Below are positions 34,419-43,980 of a stretch of 64,000 bases of DNA, one piece after another. Below the pieces are notes generated by a model, which saw only the letters and a program-made list of their open reading frames with translations, was not told where the DNA came from and did no database searches. The stretch lies in contig NZ_WACP01000002.1 in NCBI RefSeq assembly GCF_008973665.1, positions 558,001-622,000 on the forward strand, written 5' to 3'. Position numbers and translations under genes: made by a program. Origin of the DNA: Paenibacillus tengchongensis (GTDB lineage Bacteria; Bacillota; Bacilli; Paenibacillales; Paenibacillaceae). The number at the start of each line of letters is the position of its first letter. Positions within the stretch are counted from its first letter, which is position 1.

Positions 34419-36635
34419 ATGGAAGGTAAAACCAACAATGAATTCAAAAAGACTGCGGGGGCAGGCGTAAACGACAAGCTAAAGCTTTGGGGCAAACGTG
34501 CTGTCCGGGAAACCAAGACGATGAGGGGCAAAATGATCGTTTCTTTTCTTGCCGTTCTTCTGATTCCGAGCTTGGCGATAACCTTCTTTTCTTATAAAAG
34601 CGCAAAGGATGAAGTCCGGTCCCAAATCCGGGAAACGAGTATCAATACAATGGAGCTGACCCGCACGAATATTGGGCAATACATGTTGCCGATTATGAAT
34701 AACCTCGATGAGTATGTGCAAATGTTCGGCTCCGATGCAGCTGATACTCCAGAACAGTCAGTGAATTTCCTGGATATCATTATAAGTTCACATCCTGAGA
34801 TCAGCAGTATAATCATCGGTAATGATGAAGGGGCGTACATCGACTCTTCGGATGATGAAGTTGAAGGCTATGATCCGCGAGAGCAGGAATGGTACAAACA
34901 ATCTATGGCTGACACCTCCAGAATCTATATTGGAGAACCGACACAGAATGTTTCTACAGGTAAATGGATTATTACCCTTGCCAAGGCTATGCCGGATGGG
35001 CATGGCAGCATGACCTTGAATATTGATCTGGACCGGTTTGTGGATTCATTCAAAAGTGTCTCTATCGGCGAGAGTGGAATTCTGGTCATTCTGGACGAAT
35101 CCAATAAAATCGTTGCGGGATCGGCTGCAGTATTTGATGTATTGGGTATGAAAGTGGGTGATGTGTTCGCGGCCTCCTCCTCCGAGGGGCAGAGCGAGCA
35201 GGTAACAGGCTCTGAAGCACCGGCCGGGCAACCGGAGGCTGCGGATTCCACGGCTGCGCAGCCGCCTGCCGATGCTACAGTTGAACCGCAAGGAGAGCTT
35301 ACAACGTCAGGGAAAATGAACGGGGATGGAATGCCTGCTGCAGCCGGTGAAATTCCGGTGTCCTCACAGATCGTGCCATATGGTGACTTGGAGTTGGAGG
35401 TTTATAGCAGTACTGAGCCTATGACCGGATGGAAAATGTCCGGCATGATTTTCACAAGTGAATACACGGCTGCGGCCCGGCCAATCCTCTATAAGAGCTT
35501 AATGGTCATGGGGGCTGCCATGCTGCTCTCCGGAATTTTGATTTTCATCATCCTACGGTCGTTTCTAGTTGCCTTGACCAAGCTCAGAAAAGGGGTGCGC
35601 GAGATCAGCGAAGGTGATCTGTCGGCAAGAGTCCACCTCCAAACTAAGGACGAATTCGGCCAGTTAGCCTCGGACTTCAATCAAATGGCGGAATCCGTTC
35701 AAAGGGTAGTCACCGAGATTAATGAGACTTCTGGTATGCTGAACGAATTCTCCCAGGCGATCAAGGAAAGCACGGACCAGACCGCCCAATCTGTCAAACA
35801 TGTTGCTGAGACTACACAGGAGACAGCGGAAGCCGCTATCAGCAGTGCTGAATCTTCGGGTGAAGCCGCAAACGCGATGGAAGAGATGGCCCGGGGTGTG
35901 GGCGCAATTGCCGAATCAGCGGGTGTCATTGTGGATGCCGCAAGCCGGACGGAGCAAGAAGTAGCCGGAGGCAGCAGGACTATTCACGGTGTCCGTCAGC
36001 AGATGGATCAGATCCTGGGCTCCGTCGCGAGAGCAGGTGAATTGATGGAGGAATTGTCCAGGCTGTCCGGAGATGCCGGCAGAATGAGCGAAGCCATCAC
36101 CGATATCGCCAACCAGACCGGTCTGCTCTCGCTGAATGCTTCCATTGAAGCGGCAAGAGCCGGAGAGCACGGACGCGGATTTGCCGTTGTAGCCGGTGAG
36201 GTCCGCAAGTTATCTGACCAGGCGAAGCTGACGGCGAAGGATATCGGTAAGACGCTGGGACGGATGCTCTCGTTAATCAGCGAATCCAATGAATATATGA
36301 ACAGCGAAGTCCGGAGCAAGGTAAATGAAGGTCTTCGAATCAGTGAAGAAGCGACAATGAGCTTCGGCAACATTGAACGGTCCACGTCACATATCGTGGA
36401 TCAGATTCAGGGGATATCCGCAGTGGCTGAACAAATGTCGGCCAGCACACAGCAAGTATCCGCAACCGTAACGGAATTGGCGGGGATGTCCAAACAGACG
36501 GCTGAAGGAGCGGAGACGACCTCGGCAGCGGCAGAGGAGCAACTGGCGGCTATGGAAGCCATTGCGGCTTCCTCGCAGGAGTTAGCCGGCCTTGCGTTTA
36601 ATCTCACCAGCGTTGTATCGAAATTCAAAGTATAG
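34419..36635 (+). CDS. Methyl-accepting chemotaxis protein with dCache sensor
   Basis: 738 residues. A basic cytoplasmic start precedes TM1 (about 38-58). The dCache-type extracellular domain (about 60-350) contains W-Y-K-Q-S-M and I-Y-I-G-E-P-T. TM2 is at about 357-380, HAMP at about 380-432 and the signalling domain at 440-738, with the hairpin tip near [22 protein letters not shown]. Residues about 257-315 form a low-complexity insert rich in A, P, E, Q, S and T inside the sensor, before the final Cache strands (T-G-W-K). ATG 34419 follows CAGGGGGA. The ligand is unknown. Confidence 0.93.
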   Translation: MEGKTNNEFKKTAGAGVNDKLKLWGKRAVRETKTMRGKMIVSFLAVLLIPSLAITFFSYKSAKDEVRSQIRETSINTMELTRTNIGQYMLPIMNNLDEYVQMFGSDAADTPEQSVNFLDIIISSHPEISSIIIGNDEGAYIDSSDDEVEGYDPREQEWYKQSMADTSRIYIGEPTQNVSTGKWIITLAKAMPDGHGSMTLNIDLDRFVDSFKSVSIGESGILVILDESNKIVAGSAAVFDVLGMKVGDVFAASSSEGQSEQVTGSEAPAGQPEAADSTAAQPPADATVEPQGELTTSGKMNGDGMPAAAGEIPVSSQIVPYGDLELEVYSSTEPMTGWKMSGMIFTSEYTAAARPILYKSLMVMGAAMLLSGILIFIILRSFLVALTKLRKGVREISEGDLSARVHLQTKDEFGQLASDFNQMAESVQRVVTEINETSGMLNEFSQAIKESTDQTAQSVKHVAETTQETAEAAISSAESSGEAANAMEEMARGVGAIAESAGVIVDAASRTEQEVAGGSRTIHGVRQQMDQILGSVARAGELMEELSRLSGDAGRMSEAITDIANQTGLLSLNASIEAARAGEHGRGFAVVAGEVRKLSDQAKLTAKDIGKTLGRMLSLISESNEYMNSEVRSKVNEGLRISEEATMSFGNIERSTSHIVDQIQGISAVAEQMSASTQQVSATVTELAGMSKQTAEGAETTSAAAEEQLAAMEAIAASSQELAGLAFNLTSVVSKFKV

Positions 36636-36665
36636 AATTCGCCAGATCCAAGATCAGTTCCACAT

Positions 36666-36710
36666 AAAGAAGCCACTGTCTCCAATTTGGGCAGTGGCTT
36701 CTTTATGTTT
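36666..36710. terminator. Bidirectional terminator between chemoreceptor and response regulator
   Basis: AAAGAAGCCACTG (36666-36678) and CAGTGGCTTCTTT (36692-36704) form a perfect 13-base-pair stem; T-rich ends are present on both strands. It separates two convergent genes. Confidence 0.9.
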
Positions 36711-36760
36711 ATTTTCGGACGGATCAATACTGCTCATCAGCAGAAGTCCCGCTGCGATCC

Positions 36761-37411
36761 TCATTGCCCCTGCCGCTGCTTCCAATATAGGATCGCGATC
36801 TGCGTGCGGTCGCGCAGGCCGAGCTTGCCGAGAATCTCGGTGATGTAATTCTTAACCGTGCCTTCGCTGAGGAACAGCTCGGCAGCGATCTCCTTGTTGG
36901 TATGGCCTTCGGCAATGGAGGCGACGATTGTTTGCTCTGCCTTGGTAAGCCCGTAACTCTCCAGCGGAGGCGTTGCCTCCGGGCGGGAGGCAGGCTGCAG
37001 GAAGCCGGTCAGCTTGCGGGCGATATCCGGGTGAATGAGCATATTGCCTTCGTGCACCGTCTTGATCCCCTGGATGATCCGGTCCGGAGGGATATTCTTC
37101 AATAGGTAGCCGCTGGCCCCGTTGCGCAGGGCTTCGATGATATATTCATCATCGTCGAAAGTGGTAAGCATGAGCACCTTGACCTGCGGAAATGCAGACT
37201 TAATGAGACGCGTGCCTTCTACCCCATCGCAGTCCGGCATGCGGATATCCATCAGGATGACATCGGGCGGGGACTGCTCCTGCAGCAGCGCCAGTGCCTC
37301 ATGGCCGTTGCCTGCCGCGCCGGTCACCTGGATCTGCGGATCAAGTCCGGCCAGCACCTTCAGGCTCTCGCGGATAAAAGGATCGTCGTCAACGATTACG
37401 ACATGAATCAT
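36761..37411 (-). CDS. NarL-family response regulator
   Basis: 216 residues: receiver domain (1-118) with acidic pocket D8-D9-D10, phosphoacceptor D55 in V-I-L-M-D-I-R-M-P-D, T83/T84 and K105. A LuxR-type helix-turn-helix (about 150-210) carries E-G-H-T-N-K-E-I-A-A-E-L-F-L-S-E-G-T-V-K-N. ATG 37411 follows AAGGAGG. It lies just after its histidine kinase gene and divergent from an ABC exporter that it probably controls. Confidence 0.93.
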   Translation of the reverse strand: MIHVVIVDDDPFIRESLKVLAGLDPQIQVTGAAGNGHEALALLQEQSPPDVILMDIRMPDCDGVEGTRLIKSAFPQVKVLMLTTFDDDEYIIEALRNGASGYLLKNIPPDRIIQGIKTVHEGNMLIHPDIARKLTGFLQPASRPEATPPLESYGLTKAEQTIVASIAEGHTNKEIAAELFLSEGTVKNYITEILGKLGLRDRTQIAILYWKQRQGQ

Positions 37412-37507
37412 GGCTGGAACAACCTCCTTAACCTACAGAAATGTCTAGCTCTCCATTTATATACCAATCATAGTCCCAGACTGCGGAGCCTATTCACTAA
37501 ATGCAGG

Positions 37508-38671
37508 CTACACAATCTCCTGCTGGCTGAAGACCGGCAACCGGGTCACAACCGTGAACGGCGCAGCTCCTGTACATTCGACAGTGCCGCCGATCAGGCT
37601 GGCCCGCTCCTGCATCCCCCGCATGCCCATGCCGCCCCCGTCCATCAGCCGTCCAAGCGCCTCACGGCCCGGAAGTACACCGTTATTGGCGATTTCCATG
37701 ACAACTTCCGTCTCGCGGTAGGCCAGTGTAATCCATATGGAGTCCGCTTTGCCGTGTCTGAGCGCATTCGTAATGGCTTCCCGGGCATTTTTATAAAGCA
37801 CCACCTGAATACTTGGATAGAGCGGGTAAGCCATGCCCTGCACATGGTAAGCCGTCTTAATGCCGGTATCACGTCCCGTCTCTTCCAGCAAACGGTCAAG
37901 ATCATAGGTTTTTTCATGCCGGGGATCATTATGAATCCGTTTAACGGCGGCGCGCATCTCGTCCATACTGGCGGCAAGCTGATCGCGGATTTGGTTCATC
38001 ATGCCCATCCCTGTTTCAGGCGAGACAGGCAGCGTATGGATGGCCGCTTCCACCATCATTTTGACCCGGATCAGCCGGTGGCCGATATCATCATGGAGCT
38101 GGCGGGAGATCCGGACACGTTCCTCAGTCTGGGTAGCATTCTCGATCTGGGCGGTAAATTGCAGCAGCTGCGTCCGGGCCTCATCCAGCTCGAAATGCTT
38201 CCGGCGCAGCTCGTCATACAGGAGCAGCGTTTCTTCGCGTCCGCGTCCGGTTTTATGCAAGAGACCGTTCAGCACCCACGCCAGCAGCAGCGTCAGATTC
38301 ATCGCCCCCCACTCCAGCAGACCATTCTGATTGACCGCAAAGGCCAGATTAAGCATGAGCAGGTGAAGACAGGAAAGACCGACGGACACCCGCCGTTCGC
38401 GCAGAGCGGAATAGCTCAGCAGCGTGGAAACGGCGGGGAAAATCATCAGGAACCCGTAATGGTAGCACAGCCAGGAGGAAAGAAACAGCTCACAGGCGGC
38501 GGCAGGTACAGGCATTACTTTCGGAATCCGCGCACGTACGGTTACAAGCAGGAGCAACAGCAGAAAATGCAGCGTGAACAGCTCATAACTGGCGTAGGTA
38601 TATGCATATATGGAGAGAACGGCCGGAAAAATGATAAGCCCGTAGCGCAGCATTGCAAATTCTCGGTTCAA
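37508..38671 (-). CDS. NarL-type sensor histidine kinase (HisKA_3)
   Basis: 387 residues: four to six hydrophobic segments in residues 10-140 and no large extracellular loop. A linker coiled coil (about 145-180) leads to the HisKA_3 motif R-Q-L-H-D-D-I-G-H-R-L with phosphoacceptor H193, then a HATPase_c domain with N-A-x-x-H-G near 285 and G-M-G-M-R-G-M near 350. The small membrane-embedded sensor is typical of kinases that sense transporter activity or membrane stress. TTG 38671 is about 9 bases after AAGGATG; ATG six codons later is the alternative. It is co-directional with the response regulator, 96 bases apart. Confidence 0.9.
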   Translation of the reverse strand: MNREFAMLRYGLIIFPAVLSIYAYTYASYELFTLHFLLLLLLVTVRARIPKVMPVPAAACELFLSSWLCYHYGFLMIFPAVSTLLSYSALRERRVSVGLSCLHLLMLNLAFAVNQNGLLEWGAMNLTLLLAWVLNGLLHKTGRGREETLLLYDELRRKHFELDEARTQLLQFTAQIENATQTEERVRISRQLHDDIGHRLIRVKMMVEAAIHTLPVSPETGMGMMNQIRDQLAASMDEMRAAVKRIHNDPRHEKTYDLDRLLEETGRDTGIKTAYHVQGMAYPLYPSIQVVLYKNAREAITNALRHGKADSIWITLAYRETEVVMEIANNGVLPGREALGRLMDGGGMGMRGMQERASLIGGTVECTGAAPFTVVTRLPVFSQQEIV

Positions 38672-38845
38672 GGGAGTTCATCCTTTGTGGTATGCCATAG
38701 CGATAAGTCCATCTTAGCATATTCTTCCTTCCCGGCAGGAGATGACTTTCGTCACCTTCAGAACATGACGCAGGCTACCTTCGCCGGCACCCCTGCCGGT
38801 TTACAATGAAATACATAGTAGAACAGGAACAGGAGCGATGTTCAG

Positions 38846-39787
38846 ATGGCAATTGCGGAACTGAGCAATGTTGTGAAGCGGTACGATCAGAAATTAACGG
38901 TGGATCATCTCAACGTCACGATTGAGGAAGGGGAAATCTTCGGCCTGCTCGGCCCGAACGGCGCAGGCAAAAGCACCACCATCAACATGATCTGCGGGCT
39001 GCTGGCGCCCGACGGCGGCGAGATCCGCATCGACGGCCTGTCGGTGAAATCGAATCCGCTGGACGTCAAGAAACGTATCGGGCTAGTTCCGCAGGAATTG
39101 GCCCTGTATGAAACGATGAGCACGGCCGAGAATGTGGCCTTCTTCGGCAAACTGTACGGCTTGCGGGGGAAGCTGCTGAAGGAGCGGGTGGAGGAAGCGC
39201 TGGTATTTACGGGATTAAGCGACAAGGCCAAGGATAAACCCTCCACCTTCTCCGGCGGGATGAAGCGGCGGCTTAATATCGCTTGTGCGATTATGCACCG
39301 TCCGAAGCTGATTATCATGGATGAACCGACCGTCGGCATTGACCCGCAATCCCGCAACCATATCCTCGAGTCGGTGAAGACCTTGAATCAGATGGGCTCG
39401 ACCATTATTTATACCAGCCATTACATGGAGGAGGTCGAAGCGATCTGCGACCGGGTGGCCATTATGGATAAGGGGCATATCATCGCCTGCGGCACGGAGA
39501 AGGAGCTGCGGGAGAGAGTGGCCCATGAGGAGAAAATCGTTATCAAATCCGGCGCCGGTCCGCTTGCTCCGGAGCTGATTGACGAGCTCGGCCTGCATCC
39601 GCGGATCAACCGCGTGAAGACCCTCGAAGATACTGTGGAGCTATATCTGCCGTCTTCGCAGAGCGAGCTGCAGGACATCTTATTTATCTTTGCCAAGCAC
39701 GGAGGCGTTATTGCCTCCCTGCAGATTGAAGAGCCGGATCTGGAGACGCTGTTCCTCAGCTTGACGGGGCGGACCTTACGGGATTAG
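38846..39787 (+). CDS. ABC transporter ATP-binding protein (LnrL/DrrA-like)
   Basis: 313 residues: Walker A G-P-N-G-A-G-K-S-T-T near 38-47, signature F-S-G-G-M-K-R-R-L-N-I-A near 136-147, and Walker B L-I-I-M-D-E-P-T-V-G-I-D-P-Q. A C-terminal extension of about 90 residues is of the DrrA/CcmA export type. ATG 38846 follows GGAGCGATG. Two permease genes follow (17-base gap, then an overlap), and a NarL-type two-component system is divergent. This is the same gene set as LnrJK-LnrLMN, the linearmycin-responsive exporter of B. subtilis. Confidence 0.9.
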   Translation: MAIAELSNVVKRYDQKLTVDHLNVTIEEGEIFGLLGPNGAGKSTTINMICGLLAPDGGEIRIDGLSVKSNPLDVKKRIGLVPQELALYETMSTAENVAFFGKLYGLRGKLLKERVEEALVFTGLSDKAKDKPSTFSGGMKRRLNIACAIMHRPKLIIMDEPTVGIDPQSRNHILESVKTLNQMGSTIIYTSHYMEEVEAICDRVAIMDKGHIIACGTEKELRERVAHEEKIVIKSGAGPLAPELIDELGLHPRINRVKTLEDTVELYLPSSQSELQDILFIFAKHGGVIASLQIEEPDLETLFLSLTGRTLRD

Positions 39788-39804
39788 AGAGAGGGGCAAG
39801 AAGG

Positions 39805-40977
39805 ATGAATAATATATGGACCATTGCGGTGAATGAGCTGCGGATGCTGTTTCGTTCCCGCACAGTAATACTGAATACCTTTCTGCTGCCGCTGGTGCTC
39901 ATTTTCCTGCTCGGTACGGCGCTCTCGGGAGTAGTTGGCGTCAAGAGCGACGAGAGCATCGACCCGGTCCGGGTGGCCATGGTGTATGAAGGCGGGCAAG
40001 CAGGCAATGCGGCTATGGTAGCGGATTTTGTACAGTCGCCTGAGCTGACCGATTACATTATACCGTCGGAAGCTTCCAGCCGGGAGGAGGCCGAGAATGG
40101 CCTGCGGAGCGGGAAGTACGGTTATGCGGTCATTGTGCCGCAGGACTTCGACAAGAACGTGCAGAGCGGACAGGATGCACAGCTGGAATATATCTTAGGC
40201 AAGAAACGGATGGACAATACCGTTGCCGGAACGGTGTTCGATAACTTTCTCGGCTCGATCAACTACCGGCAGTCGGCGGTGCAGGTGCTGGGTCCGCAGG
40301 CTGCGGCCGCGGCCCTGGCTGAACCGGCACGCCAGGAAACGGCAGTGAAGCTGGGGGATTTAAACAACGGGGGCCGGAATTACACGGCATCGCAATATTA
40401 TGCGGCTTCCATGCTGCTGATGTTTCTGCTCTACAGCGGCCTCGATGTAAGCGGATCGCTCTTCGGCGAGAAGGACCGGCACACGCTGTACCGGATCAGC
40501 TCCATGCCGGTCACCGGGCGCGAATTATTTACGGGGAAAATGCTGGGCGTCGGTATCGTAACGGCGCTGCAATGCGCCACGATTATAATCCTCAGTAACC
40601 TGCTGTTTGGCGTGTATTGGGGCAACCGGCCGTGGCTGCTGGCCTTGTTCTGTCTGCTGATGATTTTAATATCAATGACATTCTCGGTCATCGTCTCGAT
40701 GTTCTGCAAGACGCATACGACCGCCAACACTGTGGTCAATTTCGTCACCGTAGGCATGACGTTTCTCAGCGGCGGCATGACGCCGCTTCCCGATGCATGG
40801 ATTAACAGCGTGGGGAGCTTCACGTTCAACCACTGGGCGCTTGATTCCATGATCCGCATGATGCTGCACTCGGGACTGTCCCAGCTGCTGCCGAATCTGT
40901 GGGTCCTGTCGCTGATCGCACTGGGTTTGCTTGGCGCGGCCATTTTGTCATACCGGAAGGTGGGGTACCATGCATAA
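39805..40977 (+). CDS. ABC-2 type permease (first)
   Basis: 390 residues with the ABC-2 permease layout: TM1 (about 20-42), a long extracellular domain (about 45-200), then five membrane segments (about 210-385) ending in a basic tail. F-L-S-G-G-M-T-P-L-P is the family motif before the last extracellular loop. ATG 39805 follows GAGAGAGGGG. It overlaps the second permease by 8 bases, so the pair likely forms a heterodimer. Confidence 0.9.
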   Translation: MNNIWTIAVNELRMLFRSRTVILNTFLLPLVLIFLLGTALSGVVGVKSDESIDPVRVAMVYEGGQAGNAAMVADFVQSPELTDYIIPSEASSREEAENGLRSGKYGYAVIVPQDFDKNVQSGQDAQLEYILGKKRMDNTVAGTVFDNFLGSINYRQSAVQVLGPQAAAAALAEPARQETAVKLGDLNNGGRNYTASQYYAASMLLMFLLYSGLDVSGSLFGEKDRHTLYRISSMPVTGRELFTGKMLGVGIVTALQCATIIILSNLLFGVYWGNRPWLLALFCLLMILISMTFSVIVSMFCKTHTTANTVVNFVTVGMTFLSGGMTPLPDAWINSVGSFTFNHWALDSMIRMMLHSGLSQLLPNLWVLSLIALGLLGAAILSYRKVGYHA

Positions 40978-42133
40978 AATAATGGCGATTGCCTGGAATA
41001 TGGTGAAGCGGACGATCGGCTCCCGCAAGGGAATCCTTATTCATATTCTGGTGCCGGCACTGGTGGTGGCAGGAATCATCTTCATCACCGGGGGAATGGA
41101 GGGCAGCAATCCGGTCTTGCTGTACGGCAGCCAGGACACGGGCACCGCAGGAAGCCATCTGCTTACCGAACTGGAGAAGACCGGAGGCTACACCCTGAAA
41201 GAAGCTGGGGATGAGGCGGCGCTGAAAGAAGCGGTCATTGCCCAGGAAGGAATGGCCGGAATCTGGATTCCCGCCGACTACACTCAGGAGATGCTGCAGG
41301 GGACGCGGCCGGAGCTCAGCCTGTATGAGCTGAGAACAAGCGAGGATTCCATTCTGGTCAAGATGAACATCGATACGATCGTCTCTGAAATGACGGCGGC
41401 CGCAGAGCTGATCCAAGCTGCGGGTCCAGACGGCGCTGCGGCGCAGACGGCACAATTCGCTGCAGTCCTGGAACAGGCCGGGCAGCATCATGTGGGCAGC
41501 ATCCGTACCGATTATGATCTGTATCCCCGGGAGACGCTTGGGGTTGCTACCGGCCTTACCCTGATGTTCCTGATGAACCTGGTCTCCAGTACGGTAACGC
41601 AAATCTTGAGGGACCGGACGGGGCGGACCATGATGCGGATGTACAGCGCTCCGGTGCGTGCTTACGAGATCACTCTCGGCAATTTTCTCGGCAGCTGTCT
41701 GGTTGGCTTCATTCAGATCTTCGTCGTGCTGGCGCTCGGCAAATGGGTGCTCCGTTACGACTATGAGGTATCCATGCCCTTCTATTTCCTCGTACTGGCG
41801 ACATTTATGCTCGTAGCGATGGGGATCGCCGCCACGATTGCCGGTCTTGTACGCAATCCGATGAATGCCGGAATGATCAACATGCTGATTCTTACCCCGA
41901 CCTGCATGCTCGGCGGCTGCTTCTGGCCGTTGTCCGTCATGCCGGATTACATGCAGAAAGCGGCCAACTTCGTCCCGCAGAAATGGGCGATCCAGGCCGT
42001 GGACATGGCTTCGACCGGCGGCGGCTGGGATGTGCTCTGGCAGCCGTTCGCCGTGCTGGGGCTGATGGCGGCGATTCTGCTGGTGCTTGGCTCTTCGGTG
42101 CTGCGCCCGAACGAGGCCGGAATCGGCGCCTAA
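40970..42133 (+). CDS. ABC-2 type permease (second)
   Basis: 387 residues with the same fold as its neighbour: TM1 (about 20-40), an extracellular domain to about 185, then five segments with M-L-G-G-C-F-W-P-L near 315. ATG 40970, within the end of the previous gene, follows GGAAGGTGGGG; an in-frame extension to 40931 has no ribosome binding site. The ATPase-permease-permease set is a candidate exporter for a lipophilic or membrane-active compound. The substrate is inferred only from resemblance to Lnr systems. Confidence 0.9.
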   Translation: MHKIMAIAWNMVKRTIGSRKGILIHILVPALVVAGIIFITGGMEGSNPVLLYGSQDTGTAGSHLLTELEKTGGYTLKEAGDEAALKEAVIAQEGMAGIWIPADYTQEMLQGTRPELSLYELRTSEDSILVKMNIDTIVSEMTAAAELIQAAGPDGAAAQTAQFAAVLEQAGQHHVGSIRTDYDLYPRETLGVATGLTLMFLMNLVSSTVTQILRDRTGRTMMRMYSAPVRAYEITLGNFLGSCLVGFIQIFVVLALGKWVLRYDYEVSMPFYFLVLATFMLVAMGIAATIAGLVRNPMNAGMINMLILTPTCMLGGCFWPLSVMPDYMQKAANFVPQKWAIQAVDMASTGGGWDVLWQPFAVLGLMAAILLVLGSSVLRPNEAGIGA

Positions 42134-42220
42134 ACCGAACAGCTGCTTCACCAATGCCTACTTCGCCGAGCGTATGATGGCCGGCATTACAAATTGATAG
42201 CCCTCCGCCAAATGAGACGC

Positions 42221-42252
42221 AAACAGCCATTCCTTCAGGAATGGCTGTTTTG
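42221..42252. terminator. Terminator between the two ABC exporter operons
   Basis: AAACAGCCATTCC and GGAATGGCTGTTT form a perfect 13-base-pair stem with loop TTCA (TTCA plus flanks), then a short T-run on the + strand. It serves convergent operons. Confidence 0.85.
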
Positions 42253-42356
42253 CATGGACCGCTTCAGCCTTTGGACTTCAAGGCAACGAAAGGTGCATAC
42301 ACAGATTTCATTTTGATGAGACGATGGGGTAACACGTCGTCATGAGAGGTCAGAGG

Positions 42357-43154
42357 TCAGTTCCCAGTACTCTCATAACGCGACAGGCCGAAGCGGAAGA
42401 TGCCATAGGAAGCGAGGGCCATACCTGCGGCCGCTACAGGAGCGAGCATCCACCAGCCGGACCATTCGCTTTTGCCGAAAATGTAAGTGGCGGGGAAAAA
42501 GCTGATAAACGCATAAGGCAGCACCGTGGAAATCAAAATCCGGATGGCCTGCGGGAACAGGGTAATCGGGTACTTCGCCAGGTCGGCCAAATTATGCACC
42601 ATCAGCGGAAAGGCGTTGCCGGCATTGCGGATCCAGAAGGCGGCGGAGTTGCCGGCCAGGTTGATCGCCACCCGGATAATAACGGCGGTCACCAGCAGCA
42701 GTACAACCACCGCAGCCTTGCCCGCTGTCCAATCCACATGGCCGCGCGCCAGCGACTGCCAGACGATGACGCCGCCGATCAGCAGGTTGCCGAGGCCGTT
42801 GATGCCGATCCCCGTGCAGAACACCTGCAGCACCACCGGCACCGGCCGCAGCAAATAGCGGTCCATCTCCCCGAAGTTCACCAGCCTGGACATGCGCCAG
42901 GTCCCCTCGAAGAACAGGGAAGCCACGCCTTCGGTCAGAAAGATCATCGCGTACATAAATGTGACCTCCCAGAATTGCCAGCCGTTAATATCGGGAATAC
43001 GGTCATAAATCACCCATAAGAATATAAATCCAAGCACCTGGGTGAGCGCTGCCGAGCACATTAAGATGTAGAAGTCCTTGTTGTATTCCAGAATGGCTTT
43101 GAGCTGCTGCACATAAAGTCTCCGGTACAAATAAAACATCCGCCCTAAGGACAT
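42357..43154 (-). CDS. DUF990-type ABC-2 family permease (second of pair)
   Basis: 265 residues with six hydrophobic segments and no large extracellular domain. The motif G-E-M-D-R-Y-L-L-R-P-V near residues 92-102 is characteristic of the DUF990/ABC-2_6 family. ATG 43154 is chosen because it follows GGGGAGGGAG; the longer reading to 43184 crosses that site. It ends the operon ATPase-permease-permease read right to left. Substrate unknown. Confidence 0.88.
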   Translation of the reverse strand: MSLGRMFYLYRRLYVQQLKAILEYNKDFYILMCSAALTQVLGFIFLWVIYDRIPDINGWQFWEVTFMYAMIFLTEGVASLFFEGTWRMSRLVNFGEMDRYLLRPVPVVLQVFCTGIGINGLGNLLIGGVIVWQSLARGHVDWTAGKAAVVVLLLVTAVIIRVAINLAGNSAAFWIRNAGNAFPLMVHNLADLAKYPITLFPQAIRILISTVLPYAFISFFPATYIFGKSEWSGWWMLAPVAAAGMALASYGIFRFGLSRYESTGN

Positions 43155-43173
43155 GGTTCTCCCTCCCCGTGAT

Positions 43174-43980
43174 CTAACCGCCATGAATCGTCACCTGCCG
43201 GACCGCCCAGCTCCACATGGCCTTGCCGGCCAGCCAGAGCAGGATGCCCCAGAACCACTGCAAGCCGATCAGCCTGAGGCTCTCCCAGGTTCCGGCCTGC
43301 TCCAGAAAGATCATCGTCGGCGTATGGATAATGCTCTGGAACGGCAGCATCAGTGCGAGACGCTCCAGCCAGTCCGGAAAGAAGACCAGGGGTACCAGTG
43401 CCCCGGACAGCAGATTGGTCAGCGCAATCCGGGTCCAGACAATGCCCATGGAGCCGGTGGACCAGAAGCAGACCAGCGCCGCCAGGTATACGATGCCGAA
43501 CTTAACCAGCACCGCCCCCAGCAGACTGATTATAAACAGAACATAGACATGGGCGGAGCCCGGAAACGCAATGCCGGTGATGCACAGGGCGAATACGGTG
43601 ATCAGAATCAGGCTTTGTGCGCCCTCAAACAGACTGGAGCCCAGCGTCTCCGCGAAGCGTGCGCTCTGAAAGTCAATCGGCTTCAGCAGGTCGACCGCCA
43701 CGCTGCCGTCGAGGATTTTGCCGGAGATGGCCGTCTCGGAATACCAGGACAGCACCGAGTTAGCCAGATAAGTGATGAGCAAATAGGTCTTCATCTGGTC
43801 CCAGGTATAGCCCCCGACCTCCGTACGGCCGCTATAGATCCCTTTCCACAGGAAATAGATCGCCAGCAGATTGATGGTTCCGGCCAAAAAGTTGATGACA
43901 TAGGAGTTGCGGTATGCCAGCACATTCTGCAGCGAACGATTGGCAATGCTGCGGTACATTTTAAGCCTGGCTATAGGCAT
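43174..43980 (-). CDS. DUF990-type ABC-2 family permease (first of pair)
   Basis: 268 residues and six hydrophobic segments; G-S-V-A-V-D-L-L-K-P-I-D near residues 90-101 is the counterpart of the motif in its partner. ATG 43980 overlaps the ATPase gene by 20 bases, with GGGGAGGTGG upstream; an ATG eight codons later is possible. The two permeases are separated by 19 bases and probably form a heterodimer. Confidence 0.88.
   Translation of the reverse strand: MPIARLKMYRSIANRSLQNVLAYRNSYVINFLAGTINLLAIYFLWKGIYSGRTEVGGYTWDQMKTYLLITYLANSVLSWYSETAISGKILDGSVAVDLLKPIDFQSARFAETLGSSLFEGAQSLILITVFALCITGIAFPGSAHVYVLFIISLLGAVLVKFGIVYLAALVCFWSTGSMGIVWTRIALTNLLSGALVPLVFFPDWLERLALMLPFQSIIHTPTMIFLEQAGTWESLRLIGLQWFWGILLWLAGKAMWSWAVRQVTIHGG

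Noticed and set aside
37301..38809. 502-codon plus-strand open frame across the response regulator and kinase region
   Set aside because: It runs antisense to the well-supported kinase gene, and its translation has no domain pattern.
40826..42154. 442-codon minus-strand open frame over the second ABC permease
   Set aside because: A shadow frame opposite a clear permease, rich in H, R and Q, with no start signal.
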